The notes beneath the pieces were generated by a model. The model made no database searches. It worked only from the letters and a program-made list of their open reading frames with translations, and was not told the origin of the DNA. Source: Desulfovibrio inopinatus DSM 10711 (GTDB taxonomy: Bacteria; Desulfobacterota; Desulfovibrionia; Desulfovibrionales; Desulfovibrionaceae). From it: a stretch of 64,000 nucleotides of DNA. Where the stretch lies: assembly GCF_000429305.1 (NCBI RefSeq), contig NZ_AUBP01000028.1, positions 47,503-111,502 on the forward strand, written 5' to 3'. The position numbers and the translations under genes are program-made. This document shows positions 35,136 to 43,817 of this stretch, one piece after another; position 1 is the first letter of the stretch; every line of letters starts with the position of its first letter.

Positions 35136-36374
35136 ATGCTGTTTAGGGGGAAAAAATATACGGCCGCGAAGCGCTGGTTTGGCTCCACGCCGCGATACGC
35201 AGAGACGGCCGAAGTCCTGTCCATATTGGAAAAAGACTTGAGGCAAATAGGCGTCACTCGCCGCGGATTTCTCACAGGATACGCCGGGCTGGGCGTGCCG
35301 TGCGCCGCAGCGTACCGTCCACAAGGAATCAATCCCGGTCCTGCCCTTGGCAAAGGACTTTCACGGGACCAGGCGATGGCGTCGGCCGGAATGGAAGCGA
35401 TAGAGCGCGCCGCCGGCGAGATCTACAGTGGCCCCCTCCTTCGGGCTTCATATCGTGAACTGAGCCAATCCTATCCTATGATCAGGATCGACCAACTCCT
35501 GCTCAGCAAACAATCGTTCTTTCATCAAGATCTGGAGATCGAGTGGGGTCTTGGTTGGGACATCGTCAATCAGGAAGAAGTCCCCGTTCCCGTAGACCTG
35601 ATCGTGTTCGGCGCGTACAGACGGCCGGGCTCCCTTGGCGCATTCGAGTCCTCAACAAACGGTTTAGCCGCGGGCGTCGTCCTTGCCGAAGCTGCATGCC
35701 AAGCCCTTTTGGAGCTCATTGAACGTGACGGTCTCAAACTCCACAAATATCTCTCCCTCAAGAACGGCTCCCGCTTTCCGTTACGCCGAATCCGGCTCGC
35801 CGACATTGACGACACAATGCTTCAGTCGGTCATTGAGCGCATACGCCAACATGATGCAAACGTGGCGCTTTTCGATTGCACAGTAGATACCGAAGTCCCA
35901 ATCTATACGGCCTGTATTTTTGACCAGACCCGACGACCGCCGATGATCGCGCAAGGTTTTGGTGCCAGTCTGAACCCTCGGGTGGCGATGCTTCGTGCGA
36001 CAACCGAGGCTGTGCTCGGTGCTGCCGAAAACAATCTCGGCACACGTATGACCCGAGGCTCGGATTGGCAAACCATGAAAACGTGTCAGGACTTCTCCAC
36101 GTATTTCTCCGCCTTGGAGGATGCACCCGAGATGGCCTCGCCCCGAGCGTGGTCCGATTGTTCTACGGATAGCTTCCACGGTGACCTGAATATCTGTCTC
36201 CACCGGCTACAGAGTGTAGGGGTTGAGCGAGTCCTGCTTTTCGATATGACGCTTCCCGGAATGCAGACATGTGTCGTGCGGGCGCTGACCCCAGGACTGG
36301 AAGGGTTATATGAATTTAGTTTCTGCCGCTTTGGTAAACGGTCGAAGCAATATGCCAACGGACAGCAGCAATGA
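35136..36374 (+). CDS. YcaO-domain protein (peptide cyclodehydratase / thioamide-forming type)
   Basis: A YcaO enzyme of about 412 residues. The family uses ATP to phosphorylate a backbone amide oxygen, allowing attack by a side chain (azoline) or sulfide (thioamide). ATP/Mg-binding signatures are present: AMASAGMEAIERAAGEIY and, further on, AEAACQALLELIERDG with the E-x-x-x-Q-x-x-x-E-x-x-E-R-D pattern. The C-terminus lacks the PxPxP end typical of azoline-forming YcaOs. The start at 35136 follows AAGGA at seven bases; the frame is open to 35094 without a site. It overlaps the TfuA gene by ATGA, the hallmark of the TfuA-dependent thioamidation pair. Confidence 0.88.
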   Translation: MLFRGKKYTAAKRWFGSTPRYAETAEVLSILEKDLRQIGVTRRGFLTGYAGLGVPCAAAYRPQGINPGPALGKGLSRDQAMASAGMEAIERAAGEIYSGPLLRASYRELSQSYPMIRIDQLLLSKQSFFHQDLEIEWGLGWDIVNQEEVPVPVDLIVFGAYRRPGSLGAFESSTNGLAAGVVLAEAACQALLELIERDGLKLHKYLSLKNGSRFPLRRIRLADIDDTMLQSVIERIRQHDANVALFDCTVDTEVPIYTACIFDQTRRPPMIAQGFGASLNPRVAMLRATTEAVLGAAENNLGTRMTRGSDWQTMKTCQDFSTYFSALEDAPEMASPRAWSDCSTDSFHGDLNICLHRLQSVGVERVLLFDMTLPGMQTCVVRALTPGLEGLYEFSFCRFGKRSKQYANGQQQ

Positions 36375-37765
36375 ATTATTATGTCTTTCTTGGCCCGAGT
36401 CTGCCACGGGACGAGGCCCACACCCTCCTCGACGCCACTTTTCTCCCTCCGGCCGGACAAGGTGATATCCTCACGCTGCTGCAGAACCATCCTCCCGATG
36501 CCATCGTGCTCATCGACTGCGACCCGGAACGCTTTGTACCTTGGGGAGCGGAATTGGTTCAGGCTATCGAGGCAGGAGTTGCAGTCTATGGTGCCGGTGC
36601 AACCGGGGCATTCCTTGCAGCCGAACTCCATGCACTAGGCATGTGTGGTGTCGGCCAGGTCTTCAAAAGCGTGAGAGCAGGCCGACTCATTGACGAGGAC
36701 TTTGTTGCCTGCGCTTTTGGTCCAGAAGAAGAAGGTTTCCCACGATTATCCGAACCCATGGTCAATCTACGCCAAACCCTTGCGGAGACGACTTCGCTCT
36801 CTTTGCAAGAGCGAGAACTCATCCTGTCTGCCGCCGAAAAACTGAACTTTCGTGCCCGCAGTCGCAAAGGCGTGATATCGGCAGCAGTAGCTGCCGGGCT
36901 CTACAACACGGCCGCAACCACACTCGACACGATCCTTCGCCATAACTATGTTGATATCCTAGCCTCGGACACCAGAGAAGCGCTTACTCTCGTAAATCAA
37001 GAGCGACCACACAGAACCAGTCCAACTCCCCGCTCCCGTAGTCAAGTCAGACTGTTCGACGCTGACAAATTCGCCCAAGCGACCCGCGAGTCTGCCGACG
37101 TCTCATTCACAGAGATCGCGGCCCATGCCGCTCTCAACGACAACCGCTGTGGTCATCTGGCACAAAGTGCCTTCAACCAGGGGGTCACTGTCATGCTCGC
37201 TGAACACTTCGGCGTCATAGCCACAACCGCGGAGATTCAACTGGAGGGACAACGTTTTTGGGCTGAACGAGGGGTCTCTCAGGACGACTACGCAACATGG
37301 TTGCGAGAAAATAACATGCGGCAAGACGAGTTTGATGAATTGATACAGGAACTCGCAATATGTCGCAAAATGCAGGCATGGTTTACGGGGGCAAAACGCC
37401 CTTTTGCCGGTGTACGTGCACTCATCAATCAATTCCGTATCGCTGGGGTCTACCCCGAACTGGCTGATTCCGCGGCCCGCGAAAAAGCGGCGGTGGAACG
37501 GCTTCCTCAGAACGACGACGAAGCGTTTCTTCTGGATAGTACAGGAATCGACGCAGCCTTGCGAGAGCACTTCTCGCTACGTGGTCGCCCTTTGGCGGTT
37601 TCTCCTGCTACATGGCTCAACGAATGCGGAGTGCCCGCTGCAAGTATCGTGGTAGGTTTATGGCGATCGTGGATACGCAAGTTTTCCGTTCTGCATAGAC
37701 TTTTCAACCAAAACAAAAGTACAGATAGTTCAGATACACTGGACGAGAATACGTATTCGATGTAA
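36371..37765 (+). CDS. TfuA-domain protein with an extra C-terminal domain
   Basis: The first 200 residues are a TfuA domain: FLGPSLPRDEA at the start, DAIVLIDCDPERFVPWGAEL, then AGVAVYGAGATGAFLAAELHALGMCGVGQVF. TfuA proteins partner YcaO enzymes in thioamide formation (thioviridamide, methyl-coenzyme M reductase thioglycine) and are thought to help supply sulfide. At 464 residues it is about twice the single-domain length; the second half (about 235-430) is mostly helical and unrecognised, and might bind the substrate or leader. Its ATG overlaps the YcaO stop (ATGA). Confidence 0.85.
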   Translation: MNYYVFLGPSLPRDEAHTLLDATFLPPAGQGDILTLLQNHPPDAIVLIDCDPERFVPWGAELVQAIEAGVAVYGAGATGAFLAAELHALGMCGVGQVFKSVRAGRLIDEDFVACAFGPEEEGFPRLSEPMVNLRQTLAETTSLSLQERELILSAAEKLNFRARSRKGVISAAVAAGLYNTAATTLDTILRHNYVDILASDTREALTLVNQERPHRTSPTPRSRSQVRLFDADKFAQATRESADVSFTEIAAHAALNDNRCGHLAQSAFNQGVTVMLAEHFGVIATTAEIQLEGQRFWAERGVSQDDYATWLRENNMRQDEFDELIQELAICRKMQAWFTGAKRPFAGVRALINQFRIAGVYPELADSAAREKAAVERLPQNDDEAFLLDSTGIDAALREHFSLRGRPLAVSPATWLNECGVPAASIVVGLWRSWIRKFSVLHRLFNQNKSTDSSDTLDENTYSM

Positions 37766-37852
37766 TTTTTACAGAATTTTCATTATTATGCCATGTGACC
37801 ACAATTTGTCCTGGCATATTATATTCACGCACAGTCGGAACAAGAGGCGATT

Positions 37853-40036
37853 ATGTCCTTTGGAAATGCAATGAATTTCATACACCAGGCGGTACAGGAC
37901 CCTTCACTTTGGAATAAAGTCGAACAGGCACCGTCTGGAGAGCACCTTGCCCAATTGGCCAACGAAAGTGGCTTTCCCTGTAATCAAATGCATCTGCAGG
38001 ACGCGACGAGTCACATTAAGAATGCCTTGCAGGGATACTCTGAAAAAGTCAGCTTGCGGAATCGTCCCGACCTGCTCAAGAAACTGAATGCTAGTGAAGA
38101 TGTAGCTGTGGGCGGGTTCGTCCCTTACAGTATTCCCGACCTTCCGGCATCGACAAAAGCACCTCAGACTTCCAAAACGGCCCAACCAACGCCGACACCG
38201 GAGCAAAAAACCGAGATTCAGGACTACAAATCTTCAGCCATCAACCTGGCCCAGCTCAGTGGCTTATCCGAAAAAAAAGCCAAAACTCAGGTCGACAGCG
38301 AGATACAACGAGCGGAAACGCAAGGAATGACGCCTGAGCAAGCCGCTGAGTACGTACAACTAAAACAACAGGCTGTCCTGGACCAGATGTCTTCACAGGC
38401 CAGCGGCAAGATGACGCCAACCCAGGTGAAGAGCTTACGCAAGTCATGCACGGCTGATGTTGATAAACAGTGCCAAGCCATTTTGGCCAAGAATCAACCT
38501 GAGGGAGCGAATAATCTTAATCCTGTCCAGGCTATGGAAGAAGTCACATCCAAGTCGAACCAAATCGTCACAGGACGACATGATATGATCAAGGCTCTGG
38601 AAAAGGATGGTGTATCTGCCAAACAGGCCAGTCTGGACGTCCAGACGATGATAGAGAACATGCAAGGCTCGGGATTCCCCAACAACGAAATTTATCAGAT
38701 CGTCGGCATCGTGGGCAAAACAGGGCTGGAAAAAGGATTATCCCAGACAAGTATGAACAAAATGCTCGATTATGCCATGACAGCAGAAGAAAAATTCCTC
38801 CCGGCCAAAGGGAACCCAACCGCCAAGGATTACACCAAAGCCGGTGAGGACACCGCCTATTTCATGATCGCCATGTCCAGCAAAATAACCAAAGGAGAAA
38901 ACATCACTTGGAGTTCAATGAACTCCTTGTACACCAGTGTGGACGATGAAGTGAAGCAAGAGCAGAAAGCCACAGACTTCACCTACACCCAAGCCATGCA
39001 ATACATCGCGGGTAAGGGCGTGTTCTGCGCCGAGGTAGACAAAACCATGGCGGCTGAGAGTTCTTCGTCTTATACAAACCCACAGCTCTATGCTCAAGGC
39101 TTCAAATGGCTGATCAATTACGGCATCAAACCTGGCAAAGCCAGCCAGCTGATGATGCAAGCTGGAACGTACATCGCCGCCAAAATCAAGCAAGGCGTTA
39201 CGCCGGATACCGCCCTCAAAGACTGGGAAAGTGGCATGAACAACCTGGTGGGAAACGTCAGCTTCAGCAAGGCTGCCACACTTATGGACCAGCGTGTCCG
39301 ATTCGAAAACATGCAACACACTATGGGTATGAGTTACTCCCAAGCCGCCTCGGTTTTTGATAACGTGACGCAAAAAGCTATGGGCAAACATGAAAATCCT
39401 GTTGTGGCTGGGCAAGCGATCGTCAATGAAGCCGCCGCCACCTATGGTTACCTCAAGAATTACCTTGCAGCCATCGACAAGTATACAGGCGAACAAGGCG
39501 TCACGACATTCATGGATGCCTACAAAAAGTCACTCAGTGCCGGCGACAAGCCCACTTCGGCGCTCAGCAAAGCACTTAAAGCAACTGAAGCAGTGACTCA
39601 AAAAGGACAACCACAGATTGTGAAACTACTTATAGAAGCTGTCAAAAAAGTCGCCAAGCAGAACAAAGAAGCTTCGACCAACGACAGCGGCGGCTCTGAC
39701 GAAAGTGACGATGACAGCGACTGGGACGACGTGGGCGGTGGCCTGGGCGGTGGAGGGGGCGGTCCCTCTGGCGGAAGTGGAGCCGCTTACGCTCAGATCA
39801 AACAGGCCTCCCGCGCCGCTGATAATTCCGACGTTAACTTTTCGGAATCCTCTGAAGGAAAGTCCGTGGACACTGCTGAGGATGTGGGCGAAGACGTAGC
39901 GGAAGACGTGGGTGAAGATGTGGCCGAAGATGTCGCGGAAGAAACCGCCGAAGTCGCGGCCGAAGCTGCTGGAGAAATTGTGGGAGACGTGGTCGGCGAG
40001 GTCGTGGGTGACGTGGCAGCTGCTGCCGCGGCATAA
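37853..40036 (+). CDS. Giant Nif11-leader protein with helical repeats and acidic tail (paralogue 2)
   Basis: A 727-residue paralogue of the protein at 31898-34114, colinear over the whole length. Both start MSFG-x-AMN, and the Nif11-like leader here is FIHQAVQDPSLWNKVEQ...EHLAQLANESGFPCNQMHL. About fourteen repeats follow (GLSEKKAKTQV, GMTPEQAAEYV, GVSAKQASLDV, GVTPDTALKDW), then an Asp/Ser-rich and glycine-rich linker. A conserved tail begins NSDVNFSESSEG and becomes VGEDVAEDVAEE-like, without cysteine. AGAGGCG precedes the ATG. It follows tfuA on the same strand after 87 bases and converges on the thiF-like gene. Role inferred only: modified substrate and possible secreted protein. Confidence 0.75.
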   Translation: MSFGNAMNFIHQAVQDPSLWNKVEQAPSGEHLAQLANESGFPCNQMHLQDATSHIKNALQGYSEKVSLRNRPDLLKKLNASEDVAVGGFVPYSIPDLPASTKAPQTSKTAQPTPTPEQKTEIQDYKSSAINLAQLSGLSEKKAKTQVDSEIQRAETQGMTPEQAAEYVQLKQQAVLDQMSSQASGKMTPTQVKSLRKSCTADVDKQCQAILAKNQPEGANNLNPVQAMEEVTSKSNQIVTGRHDMIKALEKDGVSAKQASLDVQTMIENMQGSGFPNNEIYQIVGIVGKTGLEKGLSQTSMNKMLDYAMTAEEKFLPAKGNPTAKDYTKAGEDTAYFMIAMSSKITKGENITWSSMNSLYTSVDDEVKQEQKATDFTYTQAMQYIAGKGVFCAEVDKTMAAESSSSYTNPQLYAQGFKWLINYGIKPGKASQLMMQAGTYIAAKIKQGVTPDTALKDWESGMNNLVGNVSFSKAATLMDQRVRFENMQHTMGMSYSQAASVFDNVTQKAMGKHENPVVAGQAIVNEAAATYGYLKNYLAAIDKYTGEQGVTTFMDAYKKSLSAGDKPTSALSKALKATEAVTQKGQPQIVKLLIEAVKKVAKQNKEASTNDSGGSDESDDDSDWDDVGGGLGGGGGGPSGGSGAAYAQIKQASRAADNSDVNFSESSEGKSVDTAEDVGEDVAEDVGEDVAEDVAEETAEVAAEAAGEIVGDVVGEVVGDVAAAAAA

Positions 40037-40120
40037 TAAACGTAGGAAGAATGGACGATTTGCAACGCGTTCACAGGAAATTCTGAACCAACACCTGAAG
40101 AGTCGTCGCGCCGTTTATAC

Positions 40121-40924
40121 CTATGGCTGGTTCAGGTTATTATCACCTCGCACGACGTCGTGATTGCACCTCGGGCATTCATCCCATGGGGAGAAGGGTT
40201 TGCACTCCACCGTCCCCGAGAGGATGTTGAAGAGCTGCAACGTCTTAACAAGTGGCCTCCCCACTCCGGTAACGACTTTGATCGCCTCGCACGCTTGGAG
40301 ACTCCCCGTCACACCTGGTAATGGTCCCAATACTCCATGAGGAGGGGGCGGCATCTCTCTTTTGAAATGACAGCGTAAACATGGCGTCTGCCTGGGAAAC
40401 ACCGTTGACACTACCGCCAGGTAGCCGCTGGCGCCGCCAAAGACGTACGGTACATCTGCCGCACTGGCGATGTCCCCTAACTGAAGCTTAAACGCAAAGT
40501 CGTCGACTCCGTCGATGATGACGTCACAATCTGTGGCTAACTCGGTGGCCAAAGCCGCGTCAGCACAAACGGCATATGGATCAATCTTCACAGACGGATT
40601 CAAATCGTGAATGCGTCGTGCCAATGCTTTGGCTTTGTTCACGCCCAAGTCGTCCATGGTGAAGTACGTCTGGCGGTGCAGGTTGGAGAGTTCTACCTGG
40701 TCGTGGTCCACCAGCACAAGACGACCGACTCCGGCGGCAGCAAGCCGCATTGCCGCCACAGAACCTATCGCCCCCACACCGACAACCATCGCACTCGCCC
40801 GCGCCAACCGGGATTGCGCGTCGATACCGAAGCCTGCCAGTTCAATCTGGCGCTTATACCGTTGTGTCATGTCCAAAGACTCTCTTCGTGATTTCAAATC
40901 TTGTGTCGATAGCTCTGGTGTCAC
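40121..40924 (-). CDS. ThiF/MoeB-like E1 enzyme, coupled to sctV
   Basis: An E1-superfamily adenylyltransferase of 267 residues. The Rossmann ATP site is VVGVGAIGSVAAMRLAAAG, followed by DHDQVELSNLHRQ and GVDDFAFKL. Two CxxC pairs (CLRC near 195, CPRC near 250) form the structural zinc site. Such enzymes adenylate a C-terminal glycine of a sulfur carrier or peptide, enabling sulfur transfer or RiPP chemistry. The GTG start overlaps the sctV stop as GTGA, so it is translated as the last gene of the T3SS operon; an internal ATG at 40870 is an alternative. No sulfur-carrier gene is visible nearby. Confidence 0.85.
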   Translation of the reverse strand: MTPELSTQDLKSRRESLDMTQRYKRQIELAGFGIDAQSRLARASAMVVGVGAIGSVAAMRLAAAGVGRLVLVDHDQVELSNLHRQTYFTMDDLGVNKAKALARRIHDLNPSVKIDPYAVCADAALATELATDCDVIIDGVDDFAFKLQLGDIASAADVPYVFGGASGYLAVVSTVFPRQTPCLRCHFKREMPPPPHGVLGPLPGVTGSLQACEAIKVVTGVGRPLVKTLQLFNILSGTVECKPFSPWDECPRCNHDVVRGDNNLNQP

Positions 40925-43026
40925 AAGGTAATGCGTCCAACGGGCTGCACTACCACCTCAGCCGTGAGTTCCTGATAAGAAAGCACGGGCAGTTCGTAGA
41001 GCGTGGCTTCAATGAGCTTACGAACGAAACGACGAATGTCCAACGACGTTAGCAATACAGGGGTGGGATTCACGCCGGTCAGATCACCCACATTATCTAC
41101 AACTGCGTCTACCAACGCCTTGGACGTGTCCGGCGGCAGTGCCAGAAACGACCCTGTGGAGGTCTGACGAATGGCATCACGGACGGTTTCCTCCACGCCC
41201 GGGTCCAAAATATACGCCGAAAGGATGTTCTGCCCCCCTGTATAACGATAACTAATTTGTCGTTTGAGCGAGGAACGGACGTACTCAGTGAGCATGATCA
41301 CGTCTTTTTCCTTGCCCCCCCATTCTACCAGGGCCTCCAGTACGGTGTTCATGTCGCGGATGGACACTCCCTCTTGCACCAGCCTCTGAAAAATCTCAGA
41401 CATTTTGGGCACGGGCACGACACGTTGCGCCTCCCGACAGAGGTCGGGATAATATTTTTCCACCTTATTCAGGGTGAATTTTGTGACCTGCATGCCTACG
41501 AACTCATCCGCATACTTGGTCAACAGGAGTGACAGATGCAACGACAACACTTGCGGTGGCGTCAAATGCGAGAAGCCCGCTTTGTCTAACAACGGTGCTT
41601 TGGCTTGATCCACCCAAATCGTTTCGATGCCCGGTAGAAACCGTTCAGCTTCCTCGAACTGAAAGCCCATGGCACGCAAATGTTCTGCGCTTTCTCGTAC
41701 AAAGACCTTGTCTGGTTTGAGAATTCCCCGAGCCATGGGGATTTCGTTGATCATCAATACATAACTGTTGGGCTCCATGGTGTCGGCGAAGTCGAAGTTG
41801 ATGCCTGGAAATGGTACGCCCAGATCCAAAAATAAAGTTTTACGCAGGCGTCGCAACTCCTGATTCAAGTCTTCGGCGGAAAAACAGCTTAAGAGATTCG
41901 ATGATGCGAACACCAACAATGGAGCTGTTATCGGCTCCTCTTCGTCTTCTTCACTTTCTTCGCCGGGTTTCTCTTTTTTGGCACTGTCAGGCTGCGTCGC
42001 CGAGGACATCGTTTTGGAGAGTGCTTCCTCGGCAGTTTGCTTTATCGGCATTTTTTTCACCTTCAACAAATGATACCCAATGTAACCAAAAATTGTCGCA
42101 AGAATAAAAAACTGGATTTTGGGAAAGCCCGGGATGAGTCCCATGAGCAGCAATAACCCGCCGCCAATGAGCAACGCCTTGGGCTGGTTCAGAATCTGTC
42201 GCCCAATATCGCTCCCTAGGCTGCTGGAATCCTCGGTAGTAACGCGGGTGACGATTGTTCCTGCTGTAATACAGATGAAAATTGCCGGAATTTGAGAAAC
42301 AAGCCCGTCACCGATACTCAAAATGGAGTACGTGGTTAACGCTTCCTCAGCAGACATACCATGCTGCGTAATCCCGATAGTCAGGCCACCAATAATATTC
42401 ACTCCGACGATGAGAATTGCGGCAATGGCATCACCTTTGACGAACTTCATCGCGCCGTCCATAGCCCCAAAAAACTGGCTCTCCTTCCCCACTCGCTCGC
42501 GAAGCCGCCTTGCCTCGGCCATGTCGATTGCCCCGGAGCGCATGTCCGCATCGATGGACATTTGCTTACCGGGCATGGCGTCCAACGTGAAGCGCGCACT
42601 GACTTCGGCCACACGCTCAGCGCCCTTGGCCAACACAATGAACTGCACCACGGTTAATACTAAGAATACCACCACACCAACGACGAAATTCCCCCCCACC
42701 ACGAATTCACCGAATGTTTGAATAATCTTTCCGGCGTCGGCTTGCAGTAAAATGAGCCGTGTGCTGGCGACGTTTAGCGACAGTTTGAAGAGCGTGGTAA
42801 ACAGCAGCAATGTTGGAAACACGGAAAAGGCGAGCGGTGACGTAATATAATTGGAGATGAGCAGTAAAATGACTGAAATGGACATATTCACTGCAATGAG
42901 TGTGTCTAGGAGCGGCGTTGGTGCCGGCAGAATCATCAGGCCGATGATAGCCGTCAGAAGAAGAACCAGCAGAATATCATTAAATTGGCTCGCGTTCTTA
43001 GCCAACATTTCGAGCTTATTCGCCAT
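40921..43026 (-). CDS. sctV: T3SS export gate protein SctV
   Basis: The 701-residue FlhA/LcrD-family protein that forms the nonameric export gate and substrate-binding ring under the T3SS base. About eight membrane helices fill the first 330 residues, including the highly conserved ARFTLDAMPGKQMSIDADMRSG segment. A long cytoplasmic domain follows after an acidic linker (SEEDEEEP). It is directly downstream of the sctX and sctY genes, the order known from the Ysc system where SctX-SctY bind SctV. Length is normal. The stop overlaps the E1 gene start. Confidence 0.96.
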   Translation of the reverse strand: MANKLEMLAKNASQFNDILLVLLLTAIIGLMILPAPTPLLDTLIAVNMSISVILLLISNYITSPLAFSVFPTLLLFTTLFKLSLNVASTRLILLQADAGKIIQTFGEFVVGGNFVVGVVVFLVLTVVQFIVLAKGAERVAEVSARFTLDAMPGKQMSIDADMRSGAIDMAEARRLRERVGKESQFFGAMDGAMKFVKGDAIAAILIVGVNIIGGLTIGITQHGMSAEEALTTYSILSIGDGLVSQIPAIFICITAGTIVTRVTTEDSSSLGSDIGRQILNQPKALLIGGGLLLLMGLIPGFPKIQFFILATIFGYIGYHLLKVKKMPIKQTAEEALSKTMSSATQPDSAKKEKPGEESEEDEEEPITAPLLVFASSNLLSCFSAEDLNQELRRLRKTLFLDLGVPFPGINFDFADTMEPNSYVLMINEIPMARGILKPDKVFVRESAEHLRAMGFQFEEAERFLPGIETIWVDQAKAPLLDKAGFSHLTPPQVLSLHLSLLLTKYADEFVGMQVTKFTLNKVEKYYPDLCREAQRVVPVPKMSEIFQRLVQEGVSIRDMNTVLEALVEWGGKEKDVIMLTEYVRSSLKRQISYRYTGGQNILSAYILDPGVEETVRDAIRQTSTGSFLALPPDTSKALVDAVVDNVGDLTGVNPTPVLLTSLDIRRFVRKLIEATLYELPVLSYQELTAEVVVQPVGRITL

Positions 43027-43028
43027 GC

Positions 43029-43385
43029 CTAGCCCCTGCCTCGTAGGGAAAGAAAACGCTTCACGGCGTCGTCGGCTTCAGGGTCTTGACCCAGCGCACG
43101 ATAGGCATGAGCCAAAGCCAACCAGCTCATGGCTCGGTCACTGTCATTATCCGCCCGTTGCAGAAAAAATTGCGCTTTGGGCACGGCATCGGCATAGCGT
43201 CCAGATTTGACGTACAGCCAGGCCAATCGCCTGGCGGCGTACACCTCAAGTTCTCGATCAATCGTGGGGTCCAACGCTGGCAACGCCTCCAGTGCCTCAT
43301 GGACCATGATCGCTTCCTCCACCTTGCCGTTTGTGGCGTATGCGTAACCAAGCAATTTCAGTGCGTTCACCCCTTGGACGTCCAT
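43029..43385 (-). CDS. sctY: T3SS YscY-like TPR chaperone (SctY)
   Basis: A 118-residue protein made of three TPR-like helix pairs (ALKLLGYAYATNGKVEEAIMV, RRLAWLYVKSGRYADAVPKA, WLALAHAYRALGQDPEA). In Yersinia, YscY is the chaperone of YscX and contacts the export gate. The call rests on fold, size and position: it lies three bases from sctX and two bases from sctV, the same order as yscX-yscY-lcrD. Confidence 0.8.
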   Translation of the reverse strand: MDVQGVNALKLLGYAYATNGKVEEAIMVHEALEALPALDPTIDRELEVYAARRLAWLYVKSGRYADAVPKAQFFLQRADNDSDRAMSWLALAHAYRALGQDPEADDAVKRFLSLRGRG

Positions 43386-43388
43386 GAA

Positions 43389-43796
43389 TTACCCTCGCTG
43401 CACAAGAGTGCGCATATAATGCAGCGCGTCTTTAAGCTCGGAATCCACGTGCAACAACGCCACGGCCGTACGCACCTTCTCGGATTTCTCCTGCACGTTT
43501 TGCATACCTTCCAATGCATTGGACAATCCCTTGGAAAAGCCCGCAGGGGTATATATTTCCGCATCAAAATCCGGCGGAGCCAAAAAACGGTCTACCTCAC
43601 CGCTTAAGCTAGGTCCGTACATTTCTCGCAAGGATGTCTCGCCAGAGGCGAGCTTGCCGGAGGTAATGCCAGAAAGCGTCTTTGCCTCTGTACCTTCAAG
43701 TTTCGAGACATCTCGCGAAATGGCTGTTCCGTCGGCTTTAGCACGTTGAGGCGCATAGAGATTTCCCCCGCCGGGTCCCCGTATGGAGTCAGGCAT
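43389..43796 (-). CDS. sctX: T3SS YscX-like early substrate (SctX)
   Basis: A 135-residue protein with a disordered N-terminus and two C-terminal helices. Its end, VRTAVALLHVDSELKDALHY, resembles the YscX C-terminus (AAALLKCQQDDDRLLQ in Yersinia). YscX is an export-apparatus factor found only in Ysc-type and chlamydial systems. Its position between sctU and the sctY-sctV pair agrees. Sequence support is modest, context support strong. Confidence 0.75.
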   Translation of the reverse strand: MPDSIRGPGGGNLYAPQRAKADGTAISRDVSKLEGTEAKTLSGITSGKLASGETSLREMYGPSLSGEVDRFLAPPDFDAEIYTPAGFSKGLSNALEGMQNVQEKSEKVRTAVALLHVDSELKDALHYMRTLVQRG

Positions 43797-43817
43797 GATT
43801 CACTCCTTCTCCCCTTA

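Noticed and set aside
39793..40074. Long antisense frames over the Val/Asp/Glu-rich tail
   Set aside because: They result from the repetitive GTN-GAN-GCN codons of the real gene and are low-complexity shadows.
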